Source: Pseudomonas viridiflava
GTDB taxonomy: Bacteria; Pseudomonadota; Gammaproteobacteria; Pseudomonadales; Pseudomonadaceae
Reading direction: 5' to 3'
Assembly (NCBI RefSeq): GCF_900585905.1
Contig: NZ_UTVH01000001.1
Coordinates: forward strand, 682,001 to 746,000
DNA length: 64,000 nt
The notes under the pieces were generated by a model that searched no databases, was not told where the DNA came from, and saw only the letters and a program-made list of their open reading frames with translations. Below, piece by piece: positions 22,342 through 30,856 of this stretch (the first letter of the stretch is position 1; every line of letters starts with the position of its first letter). The translations under genes and the position numbers were made by a program.

Positions 22342-23644
22342 GTCTCTGCGATCTGTTTTGAACAGTGCCGTGACGGCACCACGCTCATCGATCATTGATT
22401 GGGTGGGGCGGTCGATCTCCGGCGGTGCTTCCGGAATTTGGGCGCAGACAGTCGGAGGCAGCTCCGCCAATGGCAAGACAGTAACGATCAACAAGGCCAT
22501 GCGCCTTGCGGCGTGTTGGTCCTGCGTGCGCCTCATTTCAGAGACGATTGCCACGCTGCCCCTGGGCCTGTATCGCCGAATGCCGGATGGCGGTCGAGAG
22601 GTGGCCAGCGAGAACGACCTGCACTGGATACTGAACACCAATCCCAACAGCCGTATGACGGCTGTACAGTTCTGGGAAGCAGTAGTTGCCTCGATGTTGC
22701 TGCGGGGTAACGCCTTCGTCGAGATCATCCGTATCAGCGGGCGAATCGTGGCGCTTGAGTTCTTGCTGCCCAACCGGGTCGAGCTCGATGTAGCAGATAA
22801 CGGCGAGCTCCTTTACCGGTACCGGGAAAAGAACGGCCAGGCACGTGACATAGCCGGCGCCGACATGATGCACATTCCAGCGTTCTCTCTGGATGGACAA
22901 GTCGGGCTGTCACCCATCGCTTACGGAGCCGATGTCTTTGGCGCGGCGATGTCGGCCGAGGACGTGGCCAGCTCCACCTTCAAGCACGGTATGCACCAGA
23001 CCGTAGCCTTTGAGGTGGATCAGGTGCTGAACAAGCAGCAGCGCGATGACTTTCGGGACTACGTCCAGCGCATCAGCGGAGCGATGAACGCCGGCAAGTC
23101 CCCCGTTCTAGAGAAGGGCGTCAGCGCCAAAGTTATTGGCATTAATCCCGTCGATGCCCAGTTGCTGGAATCCCGAGAATATAGCGCCGAGGAAATCTGC
23201 CGTTTCTACATGGTAGACCCAACCCTGGTCGGCTATAGCGATAAAGCATCGAACTGGGGTACCGGGCTAGAGCAGAAGCTACTGCGCTTTCTGACCTTTA
23301 CGCTGCGCAGCTACATGCGCCGCATTGAGGAAGCAATCAGTCGGAAATTACTGACGCCTGCCCAGCGCCGGCAGATCTACCCGGAGTTCTCCATCGAAGG
23401 CTTGATGCGCGCTGACAGCGCCGCACGCGCAACGCTGTATTCGCAGATGGTGCAGAACGGCATCTACACACGCGACGAGTGCCGGATGAAAGAGAACCTC
23501 CCGAGGATGGGAGGCAATGCCTCGGTACTTACAGTGCAAACCAATCTTTCGCCAATCGACCAGCTCGGGCGGGGCGACGACGGGCAGGCCGCAAGGGCTG
23601 CTCTGCAGAACTGGCTCGATCAGCCGGCAAACTCGAAGGACTAA
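22334..23644 (+). CDS. Portal protein, HK97 family
   Basis: A 436-residue portal that starts with GTG 22334 and overlaps the preceding small gene. The early block AMRLAACWSCVRLISETIATLPLG (written here in pieces: AMRLAACWSC, RLISETIATLPLG), the central MLLRGNAFVEI and the late TNWGTG-like SNWGTGLEQKLLRF and LRSYMRRIEEA are standard for HK97-type portals. It forms the dodecameric DNA entry ring at one head vertex. Confidence 0.93.
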   Translation: MAKSLRSVLNSAVTAPRSSIIDWVGRSISGGASGIWAQTVGGSSANGKTVTINKAMRLAACWSCVRLISETIATLPLGLYRRMPDGGREVASENDLHWILNTNPNSRMTAVQFWEAVVASMLLRGNAFVEIIRISGRIVALEFLLPNRVELDVADNGELLYRYREKNGQARDIAGADMMHIPAFSLDGQVGLSPIAYGADVFGAAMSAEDVASSTFKHGMHQTVAFEVDQVLNKQQRDDFRDYVQRISGAMNAGKSPVLEKGVSAKVIGINPVDAQLLESREYSAEEICRFYMVDPTLVGYSDKASNWGTGLEQKLLRFLTFTLRSYMRRIEEAISRKLLTPAQRRQIYPEFSIEGLMRADSAARATLYSQMVQNGIYTRDECRMKENLPRMGGNASVLTVQTNLSPIDQLGRGDDGQAARAALQNWLDQPANSKD

Positions 23645-23647
23645 TTC

Positions 23648-24490
23648 ATGCAACCAAAATCAAAAGCTGGCGGTTTCAACTGCGAGCTGAGCCCGCGTGC
23701 GCTCGACAGATGGAATCCGGCCATCAAGGCTGCTGTGGAGTCGACCAATGACACCATCACCATCTACGGAGTGATCGGCCAGGACTGGTATGGAGAGGGG
23801 GTAACCGTCTCCCGTATCGACGCAGCTCTGCGGTCCATCGGCGATAAGCCTGTCGACGTCTATATCAACTCGCCGGGCGGAGATATGTTCGAGGGCCTGG
23901 CGATCTATAACCGGCTCCGAGAGCACAGCCAGCCTGTAACCACCAAAGTGCTGGGTCTGGCAGCCTCCGCTGCCTCGGTGATCTATATGGCCGGGGATAA
24001 GCGTGAGGTCGCGAGTAGCGGTTTTCTGATGATCCACAACTGCTGGACCGTCGCCGTCGGCAACCGCCATGACCTGCGCAATACCGCAGACACCATGGAA
24101 GAGTTCGACGCGGCGATGGCCGATCTGTACGCAGAGGGCAGTGGTCAGACAGTCGCCGACATCACAGAAATGCTTGATGACGAGACATTCATCCGCGGCA
24201 AACGAGCGGTAGAGCTCGGGTTCGCAACCGGGCTGCTGTCATCTGACGAGATCACCGAGCGAGAAGACGAGCAGACCCAGCAAAGCAACGCGCTCAAGGC
24301 TATGGATGTGGCCTTGGCCAAGGCAGGAATGGCCCGCAGCGAGCGCCGCGAGCTCTTCGCCAATTTCAAGTCCAGCACGCCGCGCGCTGCTGGCGGGGGT
24401 ACGCAACACGCTACCTCGTCCGGCAAGCCCTGCGCTGTCGAGCTCGACCTTGCACCCCTGCCGAAACTCTCTTTCACAATTCCTGCATGA
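23648..24490 (+). CDS. Head maturation protease, ClpP-like
   Basis: A 280-residue serine protease. The ClpP fold shows in VDVYINSPGGDMFEGLAIYN (about residues 69-88), the nucleophile Ser in LGLAASAASVIYMAGD (about 105-120), and the catalytic His in FLMIHNCW (about 130). It probably cleaves the N-terminal scaffold part of the capsid protein. The C-terminal ~60 residues are a linker of helical and low-complexity type. It overlaps the capsid frame by four bases. Confidence 0.9.
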   Translation: MQPKSKAGGFNCELSPRALDRWNPAIKAAVESTNDTITIYGVIGQDWYGEGVTVSRIDAALRSIGDKPVDVYINSPGGDMFEGLAIYNRLREHSQPVTTKVLGLAASAASVIYMAGDKREVASSGFLMIHNCWTVAVGNRHDLRNTADTMEEFDAAMADLYAEGSGQTVADITEMLDDETFIRGKRAVELGFATGLLSSDEITEREDEQTQQSNALKAMDVALAKAGMARSERRELFANFKSSTPRAAGGGTQHATSSGKPCAVELDLAPLPKLSFTIPA

Positions 24491-24501
24491 GGCTTCACAC
24501 C

Positions 24502-25878
24502 ATGATGAAATTTCGTTTGTCCCCCACATTCTTGATGGCGGTGCTGGCCATCATTGCCATGATTCCACTGACCTTCGGCGTCAACCCTCAAGCCATCGCT
24601 GGGGCGGTTGTCGTGGCTGCTCTTGCAACGATGTTTGTAAAGCGCGGCACCTCCCGTTACACCAGCTGGAATGCCCAGATGGGGAAGATCGGCGAGGACG
24701 ACATCGAGGCCCAGTACAAGCAGACTCAGGCCAACCTCAAGGACATCGGCGATCAGCTCAAGGCGCATGCTGAGACAGCGCAAAAGAACGTTGACCGCCA
24801 CGAGGGCCTGACCAAAGAAACGTCTGCCAAAGTCGACGAGCTGCTGATGAAGCAGGGCGAGCTTCAAGCTCGAGTGCTAGAGGCCGAGCAGAAGTTGGTC
24901 AATGCCAGCCGCGACACTCAGCGCAATGAGTCGCCAAAGTCCGCTGGCGAACTGTTCATCGCTAGCGAGCAAATGGAAGGCGTCAACTCTTCGTTCCGCG
25001 GCTCCCGTCGCGTCTCGGTTCCACGCGCTGCGATCACCACAACCTCGGCTGGTGGCCTGGCTGCTACAGAGCGCCTCGACACTGTGGCGCTCCCAGGTAT
25101 GCGACGGACCACGATTCGCGATCTGGTGGCACCCGGTCAAACCGAGGCAGGTTCGCTCGAGTACGTCCGCGAGACCGGCTTCACCAACAATGCCGCTACG
25201 GTGGGAGAGGGGCTTGCTAAGCCCTATTCCGAAATCACCACCGCGCTGGTAACGGCGTCGGTCCGCACCATTGCGCACCTGTTCAAAGCGTCTCGTCAGA
25301 TCCTCGATGACGCCAAGGCGCTGCAGAGCTACATCGACGCGCGTGCTCGATACGGCTTGCTGCTGACCGAAGAGTCCCAACTGCTCTACGGCAGCGGCGC
25401 AGGCGCAAACCTGCAAGGCATGGTTCCAGTCGCGAACCAGTACGCGTCTCCGGCTGGCTGGACAGTCACCGGCGAGCAGCGCATCGACCGACTGCGCTTG
25501 GCCCTGCTGCAGGCCGAGCTCGCAGAGTTCCCATCGGACGGCATCGTGCTCAACCCCACTGACTGGGCATTGATCGAGTTGATCAAAGACGACCAGGGCC
25601 GTTATCTGATCGGTCAGCCTCAAGAAGGCACCGCTGCTCGCCTGTGGAACCGTCCTGTCGTAGCAACTCAGGCCATGAAGCAAAACGACTTCCTGGTGGG
25701 TGCCTTCAAGTTGGGCGCGCAGATCTTTGATCGGATGGAAGTTGAGGTCCTGATCTCAACCGAAAACGACAAAGACTTCGAGAACAACATGGTGACACTG
25801 CGCGCCGAGGAGCGCTTGGCGTTCGCCATCTACCGCACTGAAGCGTTCGTGACCGGCAAGCTCGCGGCCGTTGCTTAA
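24502..25878 (+). CDS. Major capsid protein, HK97 fold, with hydrophobic N-terminal extension
   Basis: A 458-residue capsid precursor. The HK97 core (about residues 180-455) is recognised from ATTTSAGGLAATERLD-like TTTSAGGLAA, IRDLVAPGQTEAGSLEYVRE, and the end TLRAEERLAFAIYRTEAF. Before it stands a coiled-coil delta domain (about 60-145), removed by the upstream protease in relatives. Unusually, the first ~50 residues contain two hydrophobic segments (FLMAVLAIIAMIPLTFG and AIAGAVVVAALATMF). Start ATG 24502 has GAGG nine bases upstream; a downstream ATG (24679) would remove these segments but has no good ribosome binding site. Confidence 0.88.
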   Translation: MMKFRLSPTFLMAVLAIIAMIPLTFGVNPQAIAGAVVVAALATMFVKRGTSRYTSWNAQMGKIGEDDIEAQYKQTQANLKDIGDQLKAHAETAQKNVDRHEGLTKETSAKVDELLMKQGELQARVLEAEQKLVNASRDTQRNESPKSAGELFIASEQMEGVNSSFRGSRRVSVPRAAITTTSAGGLAATERLDTVALPGMRRTTIRDLVAPGQTEAGSLEYVRETGFTNNAATVGEGLAKPYSEITTALVTASVRTIAHLFKASRQILDDAKALQSYIDARARYGLLLTEESQLLYGSGAGANLQGMVPVANQYASPAGWTVTGEQRIDRLRLALLQAELAEFPSDGIVLNPTDWALIELIKDDQGRYLIGQPQEGTAARLWNRPVVATQAMKQNDFLVGAFKLGAQIFDRMEVEVLISTENDKDFENNMVTLRAEERLAFAIYRTEAFVTGKLAAVA

Positions 25879-25926
25879 ACCCAACCCCTGAAATGGGGCG
25901 GCACTGCCGCCCCATCGAGGTGAGAC

Positions 25927-26349
25927 ATGTCAGATTTACTGATCAAGCCGCTGCGAGCCTACGAGGATCGCGGCACCATTCGTGACGTTGATAACGAACC
26001 CTATGCAGCGCCGGTATGGCTTGCGAAGGAGTTGGAGCAGCTCAACCTGTGCAAGATCGTCGGTGAAAATGCAGCCCTTGCTGAAAGCCAGGATGCGACT
26101 CCTGCGTTGAAGATCGCAAAAAAAGGCCAGCGTTGGATCGTTGCTGATAGCCAAGGTGCTCAGGTCGGTGACTTCATCGGCAAGCGCGACGAGGCCGAGG
26201 TTGAGCTTGCAAGACTATTGGCAGTCAGTCAGTCGGCCCCTGCAGTTGTACCCCCTCCAGTGGCGTCTCTTGCTCCCTCCGCAGATACCTCGGTGGCGGA
26301 TGTAAATATGTCACCAGCCATCGTGCCGGCCCCGCCGCTCCAGGAGTAA
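25927..26349 (+). CDS. Small head-region protein, unknown function
   Basis: A 140-residue protein between capsid and head-tail connector genes. The first ~100 residues contain a compact domain (MSDLLIKPLRAYEDRGTIRD, WLAKELEQLNLCKIV); the end is Pro/Ala/Val-rich and disordered. Position suggests head decoration or a head completion role. GAGGTGAGAC precedes the ATG. Confidence 0.65.
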   Translation: MSDLLIKPLRAYEDRGTIRDVDNEPYAAPVWLAKELEQLNLCKIVGENAALAESQDATPALKIAKKGQRWIVADSQGAQVGDFIGKRDEAEVELARLLAVSQSAPAVVPPPVASLAPSADTSVADVNMSPAIVPAPPLQE

Positions 26350-26352
26350 GCG

Positions 26353-26838
26353 ATGTCCGCGATCAGTATCGAGGTTGCTATCGAGCACCTGCGTGCCGAG
26401 GATGACGACCGTGGGTATATTCAGGGCCTGCTGGATGCAGCGGAAGGCGCTGCCTGCGATTACATGGCGCGCCGCCTGTACGCTGACGAGTCTGGAATGG
26501 TCGCAGGTCGCGCAGCAGCTATCGAGCTACGGTCGCAGGCCAGAGTCCGCTTTGGAGCGGCGATGGCTTTGGTCGATCTCATCCATGACGCAGATGATCG
26601 CTCGTCTGCGGTCGAGGTTGCTGGATACGATCTCAAGCACGCAATCGCCCAGTCTGAAGCCATGAGCCTGGGTGTGGAACTCAACCCCACGATCCAGGCT
26701 GCGTGTCTGCTCATCCTTGGGCATCTTTACACTAACCGCGAGGACGTTGTGACCGGGCCCGGCACCACAAACGCGATCGCGCTGCCGCAAGGTTCGAAAT
26801 TTCTGCTCGCTCCGTATCGTGTGCAGATGGGGGTCTGA
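26353..26838 (+). CDS. Head-tail connector, HK97 gp6-like
   Basis: A 161-residue helical protein of the gp6-like connector family: IEHLRAEDDDRGYIQGLLDA at the N-terminus, AACDYMARRL, and IQAACLLILGHLYTNRE near residue 125. This is the adaptor that docks below the portal. The stop overlaps the next start (TGATG). Confidence 0.88.
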   Translation: MSAISIEVAIEHLRAEDDDRGYIQGLLDAAEGAACDYMARRLYADESGMVAGRAAAIELRSQARVRFGAAMALVDLIHDADDRSSAVEVAGYDLKHAIAQSEAMSLGVELNPTIQAACLLILGHLYTNREDVVTGPGTTNAIALPQGSKFLLAPYRVQMGV

Positions 26839-27200
26839 TGGCCATACCTGAACCCGGCGCTGGCGACTTGAACCGTCGCGTCACTTTAAGACGGCGCTCA
26901 GATTCCCCAGCTAACAACGGTGGTCTTGCTTCGCATTTCAGCGAAGAAAAGAAGCGATGGGCACGCATAGAACCAGTGGGCACCGCCATCTACAACGGCA
27001 GCGTCCAGGCCGACTCTAAGATTACTCACCGCATCACCCTCCGGTATCTCGGCGTTCTCCCTGTTGATTTTGAGGTGGTACACGGCGACGTGATCTACCG
27101 AGTTCGCCGGGCGACCGACTTAAACGGAAGCCACAAATTTACCACCTTGGAAGTTGAGGAACTCGGCCTTCAAAGGGTCGACGGAGGGTTGTATGGCTAA
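26838..27200 (+). CDS. Head closure protein (head-tail adaptor)
   Basis: A 120-residue protein of the SPP1 gp16 / phage head closure family, recognised by GDLNRRVTLRRRS at the N-terminus, WARIEPVGTAIYNGS in the middle and HRITLRYL, VIYRVRRATDLN near the C-terminus. It closes the head after packaging. Overlaps both neighbours. Confidence 0.88.
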   Translation: MAIPEPGAGDLNRRVTLRRRSDSPANNGGLASHFSEEKKRWARIEPVGTAIYNGSVQADSKITHRITLRYLGVLPVDFEVVHGDVIYRVRRATDLNGSHKFTTLEVEELGLQRVDGGLYG

Positions 27201-27714
27201 TTCAGCGTCACTGGACGGCTATATCCACGTCGAAGGTTTTGACCAGTTTGGCCGTGATGCCTTCGATAAGCGCAAGATTCGGGCGGGCATGCGCAAGGTC
27301 GGCAGGCTCGTCACCCAGCGCGCGCAGATGAACCTGGCGCTTGGCAAGGGTCAGGACGGCTACCCGGTGAATCGCACCGGTGCGACTCTGGAGTCGATCA
27401 AATTCAAGGTATCGCGTGCAGGTTTCCTAGTGAAGATTGCCCCGGCCAAGACCGCAGCGATGAAGGAGTTCTACCCGGCATACCTGCACTACGGTGTGAA
27501 AAAAGGCAGGCGTCTGGCGAAGCTGGCCCCAGGGCGAGGCAAGGGCAAAGCCAACCGTCGCGCGCCTGGTGTTCGTGCTTCAGCGCTGGCCGAGCGCGCC
27601 GCCGGAGAATGGCGGATCAGACCTCGTGACAACTATATGGCCGACGCCCTGCAGGACTCATCATCCGATGTTCAGTCAATCCTTTCGGCGGCGTTCGCTG
27701 CGGCTCTGGGCTGA
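27193..27714 (+). CDS. HK97 gp10-like tail-joining protein
   Basis: A 173-residue basic protein. The pattern MRKVGRLVTQRAQMNLA, TGATLESIKFKVS and AAMKEFYPAYLHYGVKKGRR corresponds to HK97 gp10-like proteins, which help join head and tail. Start ATG 27193 overlaps the previous stop; a longer frame exists but covers more of the upstream gene. Confidence 0.85.
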   Translation: MANSASLDGYIHVEGFDQFGRDAFDKRKIRAGMRKVGRLVTQRAQMNLALGKGQDGYPVNRTGATLESIKFKVSRAGFLVKIAPAKTAAMKEFYPAYLHYGVKKGRRLAKLAPGRGKGKANRRAPGVRASALAERAAGEWRIRPRDNYMADALQDSSSDVQSILSAAFAAALG

Positions 27715-27737
27715 CACGCACCACACCAGGTAATCCC

Positions 27738-28328
27738 ATGCTGATCAATCCGATCGTTGCCCACTTGCGGGCGACGTGCCCCACCTTTGCCGGTCGCATT
27801 GCCGCTGGCATTGATTGGGATGCTGTCGCCAACAGCGCACAGCTGAGCCACCCCTCAGCCTATGTCATCGCCACTGGCGATCAGGCTTCAGCCAATGACC
27901 TGCAGAACGCGGTCCGGCAGAACATCACCGACGAGATAGACGTCGTGATCGTGCTGGACACCAGCGATGAGCGAGGCCAGGCAGCCAATGACTTGCTCCA
28001 CATCATCCGTGCCGAGCTGTGGCGGGCCCTGGTGGGTTGGCGAGCTGGCCCTGACTACGACGTGATGGAGTACGACGGCGGGGCGCTGGTGCACATCAAC
28101 CGCGCTCGCGTGATTTACCGCTACGGGTTCTCCGCAGCTTTCCAGCTTGGGCGGAACCTTCACACCGATCCGGCCGAGACCTGGCACGAATGGGAGCTCG
28201 ATAGGCTGCCGGGTTTCACAGGCGCCACCATCAACATGGACTGCATTGATCCGGCAGACCCCAATCTGCAATCCCCCGGCCCGGATGGGCGTATCGAAGT
28301 CAAATTTTCAGGAGACGTAACACCATGA
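27738..28328 (+). CDS. Tail terminator / minor tail protein
   Basis: A 196-residue protein. The N-terminus MLINPIVAHLRATCPTFAGR, HPSAYVI, IDVVIVLDTSDERG and LLHIIRAELWRALVGW resembles Mu-type phage tail terminator proteins (gp37 class) that cap the tail tube. It is the first gene of the Mu-like tail module and marks the border with the HK97-type head module. Confidence 0.75.
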   Translation: MLINPIVAHLRATCPTFAGRIAAGIDWDAVANSAQLSHPSAYVIATGDQASANDLQNAVRQNITDEIDVVIVLDTSDERGQAANDLLHIIRAELWRALVGWRAGPDYDVMEYDGGALVHINRARVIYRYGFSAAFQLGRNLHTDPAETWHEWELDRLPGFTGATINMDCIDPADPNLQSPGPDGRIEVKFSGDVTP

Positions 28329-28528
28329 CCAAGCGCATCACAGTGGTGCCCGTCGCGGGCAGATCCGTGCCTGACACGGAAGCTGGCGACCTGCTCCCGA
28401 AAGAGGGCCGGGAAGTCACCGACAGTGCGTGGTGGCGTCGTCGCCAGGCAGATGGCGATGTACGTGTGCAGGCCGATAGCCAAAAAACCACCAAAGCCGC
28501 TGAGGCGACACCACAGGAAGCCAAGTAA
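28325..28528 (+). CDS. DUF2635 family protein (Mu gp38-like)
   Basis: A 67-residue protein. ITVVPVAGRSVPDTEAGDLLP and the following EVTDSAWWRRRQADGDV fit DUF2635, small proteins found immediately upstream of Mu-like tail sheath genes. It overlaps both neighbours. Confidence 0.82.
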   Translation: MTKRITVVPVAGRSVPDTEAGDLLPKEGREVTDSAWWRRRQADGDVRVQADSQKTTKAAEATPQEAK

Positions 28529-30027
28529 TGGGCATCGGATTCAACAACATTCCGGCCGACATCCGTGTGCCGCTGTTCTATGCGGAGATGGATAACTCGG
28601 CTGCTAACAGCGCCTCGTCTTCACTGCGGCGTTTGATTGTCGGCCAGGTCAACGATGACGCGGCTGGCGCAGAGCTTGGGTCGCTGGTGCTGGTGTCGAG
28701 CCTCGCGCTTGCAAAGACCATCGGCGGGCAGGGCTCTATGCTGGCTGCGATGTACGAAACCTGGCGCAAGGCTGATTCCATCGGCGAAGTCTGGTGTCTT
28801 CCGCTCAAAAGCAGCGAAGGCATTGTCGCCAAGGCCACCGTGACGATCACCGGCACGGCCACGGAGGCGGGGATGCTGAACCTGTACGTGGCCGGTGTGC
28901 GCGTGCAGTCGACCGTTGCTAAAGGCGCTACCGCTGTTCAGGCCGCAGCCGCTCTCGCGGTGAAAATCAACGCTTCGCCAGACCTGCCGGTCAGGGCTGT
29001 GGCAGCAGCTGGCGTCCTGACGGTCACCTGTAAGTGGAAAGGCGAAAGCGGGAATGACATCAAGCTGCAGTTGAATCGCCTGGGCAAAGCCAACGGTGAG
29101 CAAACCCCGGCCGGGCTGACTGCTGTTGCCAGTGTTATGGCTGAGGGTGTCGGCACGCCGGACCAGATGGCGGCGCTGGCGGCTTTGGGCGATGAGCCTT
29201 TCGAGTTCATCTGCGTTCCGTGGTCGGATACCACCACGCTGGACGCGTGGAAGGCCGCGATGGATGACATTACTGGTCGCTGGAGCTGGGCCAAGCAACT
29301 GTTCGGGCATGTGTACAGCGCTAAGCGCGGGACGATCGGCACTCTAGTTGCGGCCGGGCAACTGCGCAACGACCAGCACGTTACCGTTCAGGCCATGGAA
29401 ATGGGCGTGCCGCAGCCTTACTGGGTGCAGGCGGCCGCGCTCGCTGCGCGCACAGCGGTGTTCATCTCCGCAGATGCCAGCCGTATCACTCAAAGCGGAG
29501 CGATGCCCGGCGTCGACCCTGCCTCGTCGAGCGAGCGCTTCACGCTGACTGAGCGTCAATCCCTGCTGACCTACGGTATCGCCACGGCGTACTACGAAGG
29601 CGGCTATGTGCGGATTCAGCGGTCGGTTACCACCTACCAGAAAAACCCCTATGGCCAGGCTGACAACTCGTACCTGGACAGCGAGACCATGCACCAGTCC
29701 GCGTTCATCGTGCGCCGGATGCGCGGCATCATCACCAGCAAGTATGGCCGACACAAGCTGGCCAACGACGGCACCCGCTTCGGCGCTGGCGCCGCGATCG
29801 TGACGCCGAGCGTGATCCGCGGTGAATTGATCGCGCAGTACGCCAAGCTTGAGGACGAGGGGCATGTGGAAAACGCTGAGCTCTTCGCTGAACACTTGAT
29901 CGTCGAGCGCGACGCCAACGACCCGAGTCGTTTGAACGTGCTTTTCCCGCCGGACTACATCAACGGGCTGCGCATCTTCGCAATGCTCAACCAGTTCCGC
30001 CTGCAGTACGACGCGACCGCCGAGTAA
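28528..30027 (+). CDS. Contractile tail sheath protein (Mu gp39/L-like)
   Basis: A 499-residue sheath protein. IGFNNIPADIRVPLFYAEMD at the N-terminus, ITGTATEAGMLNLYVAG, MGVPQPYWVQAAALAA and the C-terminal YINGLRIFAMLNQFRLQY are typical of Mu/SfV-type sheath subunits. It defines the tail as contractile (myovirus type), unlike the HK97-type head. Confidence 0.92.
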   Translation: MGIGFNNIPADIRVPLFYAEMDNSAANSASSSLRRLIVGQVNDDAAGAELGSLVLVSSLALAKTIGGQGSMLAAMYETWRKADSIGEVWCLPLKSSEGIVAKATVTITGTATEAGMLNLYVAGVRVQSTVAKGATAVQAAAALAVKINASPDLPVRAVAAAGVLTVTCKWKGESGNDIKLQLNRLGKANGEQTPAGLTAVASVMAEGVGTPDQMAALAALGDEPFEFICVPWSDTTTLDAWKAAMDDITGRWSWAKQLFGHVYSAKRGTIGTLVAAGQLRNDQHVTVQAMEMGVPQPYWVQAAALAARTAVFISADASRITQSGAMPGVDPASSSERFTLTERQSLLTYGIATAYYEGGYVRIQRSVTTYQKNPYGQADNSYLDSETMHQSAFIVRRMRGIITSKYGRHKLANDGTRFGAGAAIVTPSVIRGELIAQYAKLEDEGHVENAELFAEHLIVERDANDPSRLNVLFPPDYINGLRIFAMLNQFRLQYDATAE

Positions 30028-30046
30028 AGCTGGCCCAACCCTTTCA

Positions 30047-30070
30047 AGCCCGCCGCGTGCGGGCTTTTTT
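30047..30070 (+). terminator. Terminator-like hairpin between sheath and tube genes
   Basis: Stem AGCCCGC/GCGGGCT (30047-30053 with 30059-30065) followed by TTTTTT, then CTGGAGAAA ribosome binding site. Likely a partial terminator or RNA processing site that adjusts tube versus sheath expression. Confidence 0.65.
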
Positions 30071-30084
30071 CTGGAGAAAAGACC

Positions 30085-30432
30085 ATGGGTCAAAAAGTTG
30101 CGGGCACCTGCTACGTGAAAGTAGACGGTGTTCAGCTGACGCTTACGGGCGGCGGTGAGGCGCCTCTTTCGGACAAGAAACGCGAGACGGTGGTCACGGG
30201 GTTTTTCAAAGAGGAAGAGCTGACGCCTTACCTGAAATTCACCGCAGTGCTGACGCCCGATTTTCCGCGCAAGAAGCTGGCCGACGGCACTGACATGACC
30301 GTCACCTGTGAGTTCAAGAACGGCACCGTCTACGTGCTGTCCGGCGCTTACATGGTCGACGAGCCCAGTGCGGCGGGCGACGACGGCACCACCGAGCTGC
30401 AATTCGACGGCGTGAAAGGGGTATGGCAATGA
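30085..30432 (+). CDS. Tail tube protein (Mu gp40/M-like)
   Basis: A 115-residue protein. GQKVAGTCYVKVDGVQL, RETVVTGFFKEEELTPYL, MTVTCEFKNGTVYVLSGAYM and the end GTTELQFDGVKGVWQ match the Mu-type tail tube family (PF10618). It polymerises into the inner tube of the contractile tail. Confidence 0.92.
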   Translation: MGQKVAGTCYVKVDGVQLTLTGGGEAPLSDKKRETVVTGFFKEEELTPYLKFTAVLTPDFPRKKLADGTDMTVTCEFKNGTVYVLSGAYMVDEPSAAGDDGTTELQFDGVKGVWQ

Positions 30433-30725
30433 CGGAACCCACTCAACTGGCTTCACCGATCATGGCTCACGGCGAGCAGCTGACGAAACTGACCGTGCGG
30501 CGACCAACTGTTCAAGAGGTTCGCGCCATCAAGGCTCTGCCTTACAAGATCGACAAGGACGAGGCCGTAACCCTGGATATGGACGTTGCTGCCAAGTACA
30601 TCGCCGTGTGTGCGGGCATTCCGCCGTCGAGCGTCGAGCAGCTGGATCTGTCGGACCTCAACACGCTGAGCTGGGAGATCGCCGGTTTTTTCATGAGCGC
30701 GGCGTCAGCGACCTTGAAGGCCTGA
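30429..30725 (+). CDS. Tail assembly chaperone, short form (Mu gp41-like)
   Basis: A 98-residue protein with TKLTVRRPTVQEVRAIKALPY, typical of Mu gp41-type tail assembly proteins. Start ATG 30429 overlaps the tube stop (ATGA) and has AAAGGGG eight bases upstream. A slippery site TTTTTTC at 30686-30692 lets some ribosomes shift to -1 and make the longer chaperone form. Confidence 0.85.
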   Translation: MTEPTQLASPIMAHGEQLTKLTVRRPTVQEVRAIKALPYKIDKDEAVTLDMDVAAKYIAVCAGIPPSSVEQLDLSDLNTLSWEIAGFFMSAASATLKA

Positions 30726-30856
30726 TCACGGTTGTTTACGACCTTGCGTATTTTTGGAAGGCCGACCCCGCGCACATGATGTCCATGCCGCTGGACAACA
30801 TCTTCGAATCATTGGCCCAGGCCGAACGGATTAATAAAACCCTGCAGGGGGCGTGA
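30429..30856 (+). CDS. Tail assembly chaperone, long -1 frameshift form
   Basis: If ribosomes slip back one base on TTTTTTC (zero-frame codons GGT-TTT-TTC at 30684-30692), translation continues in the -1 frame as FHERGVSDLEGLITVVYDLAYFW (in pieces: FHERGVSDLEG, LITVVYDLAYFW) and ends at 30856, after KTLQGA. The C-terminal part is a GpE-like segment with no start codon of its own at a natural place. This G/GT-type frameshift is conserved in tailed phages before the tape measure gene. Confidence 0.78.
30686..30692 (+). other. Programmed -1 ribosomal frameshift site TTTTTTC
   Basis: The heptamer T-TTT-TTC is in the correct zero frame for the canonical X-XXY-YYZ slip, 31 bases before the stop of the short chaperone form. 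Location directly upstream of the tape measure gene matches the conserved position in tailed phages. Confidence 0.78.

Noticed and set aside
29344..30456. 370-codon minus frame across sheath and tube genes
   Set aside because: Overlaps two certain tail genes; His/Arg/Val-rich shadow.
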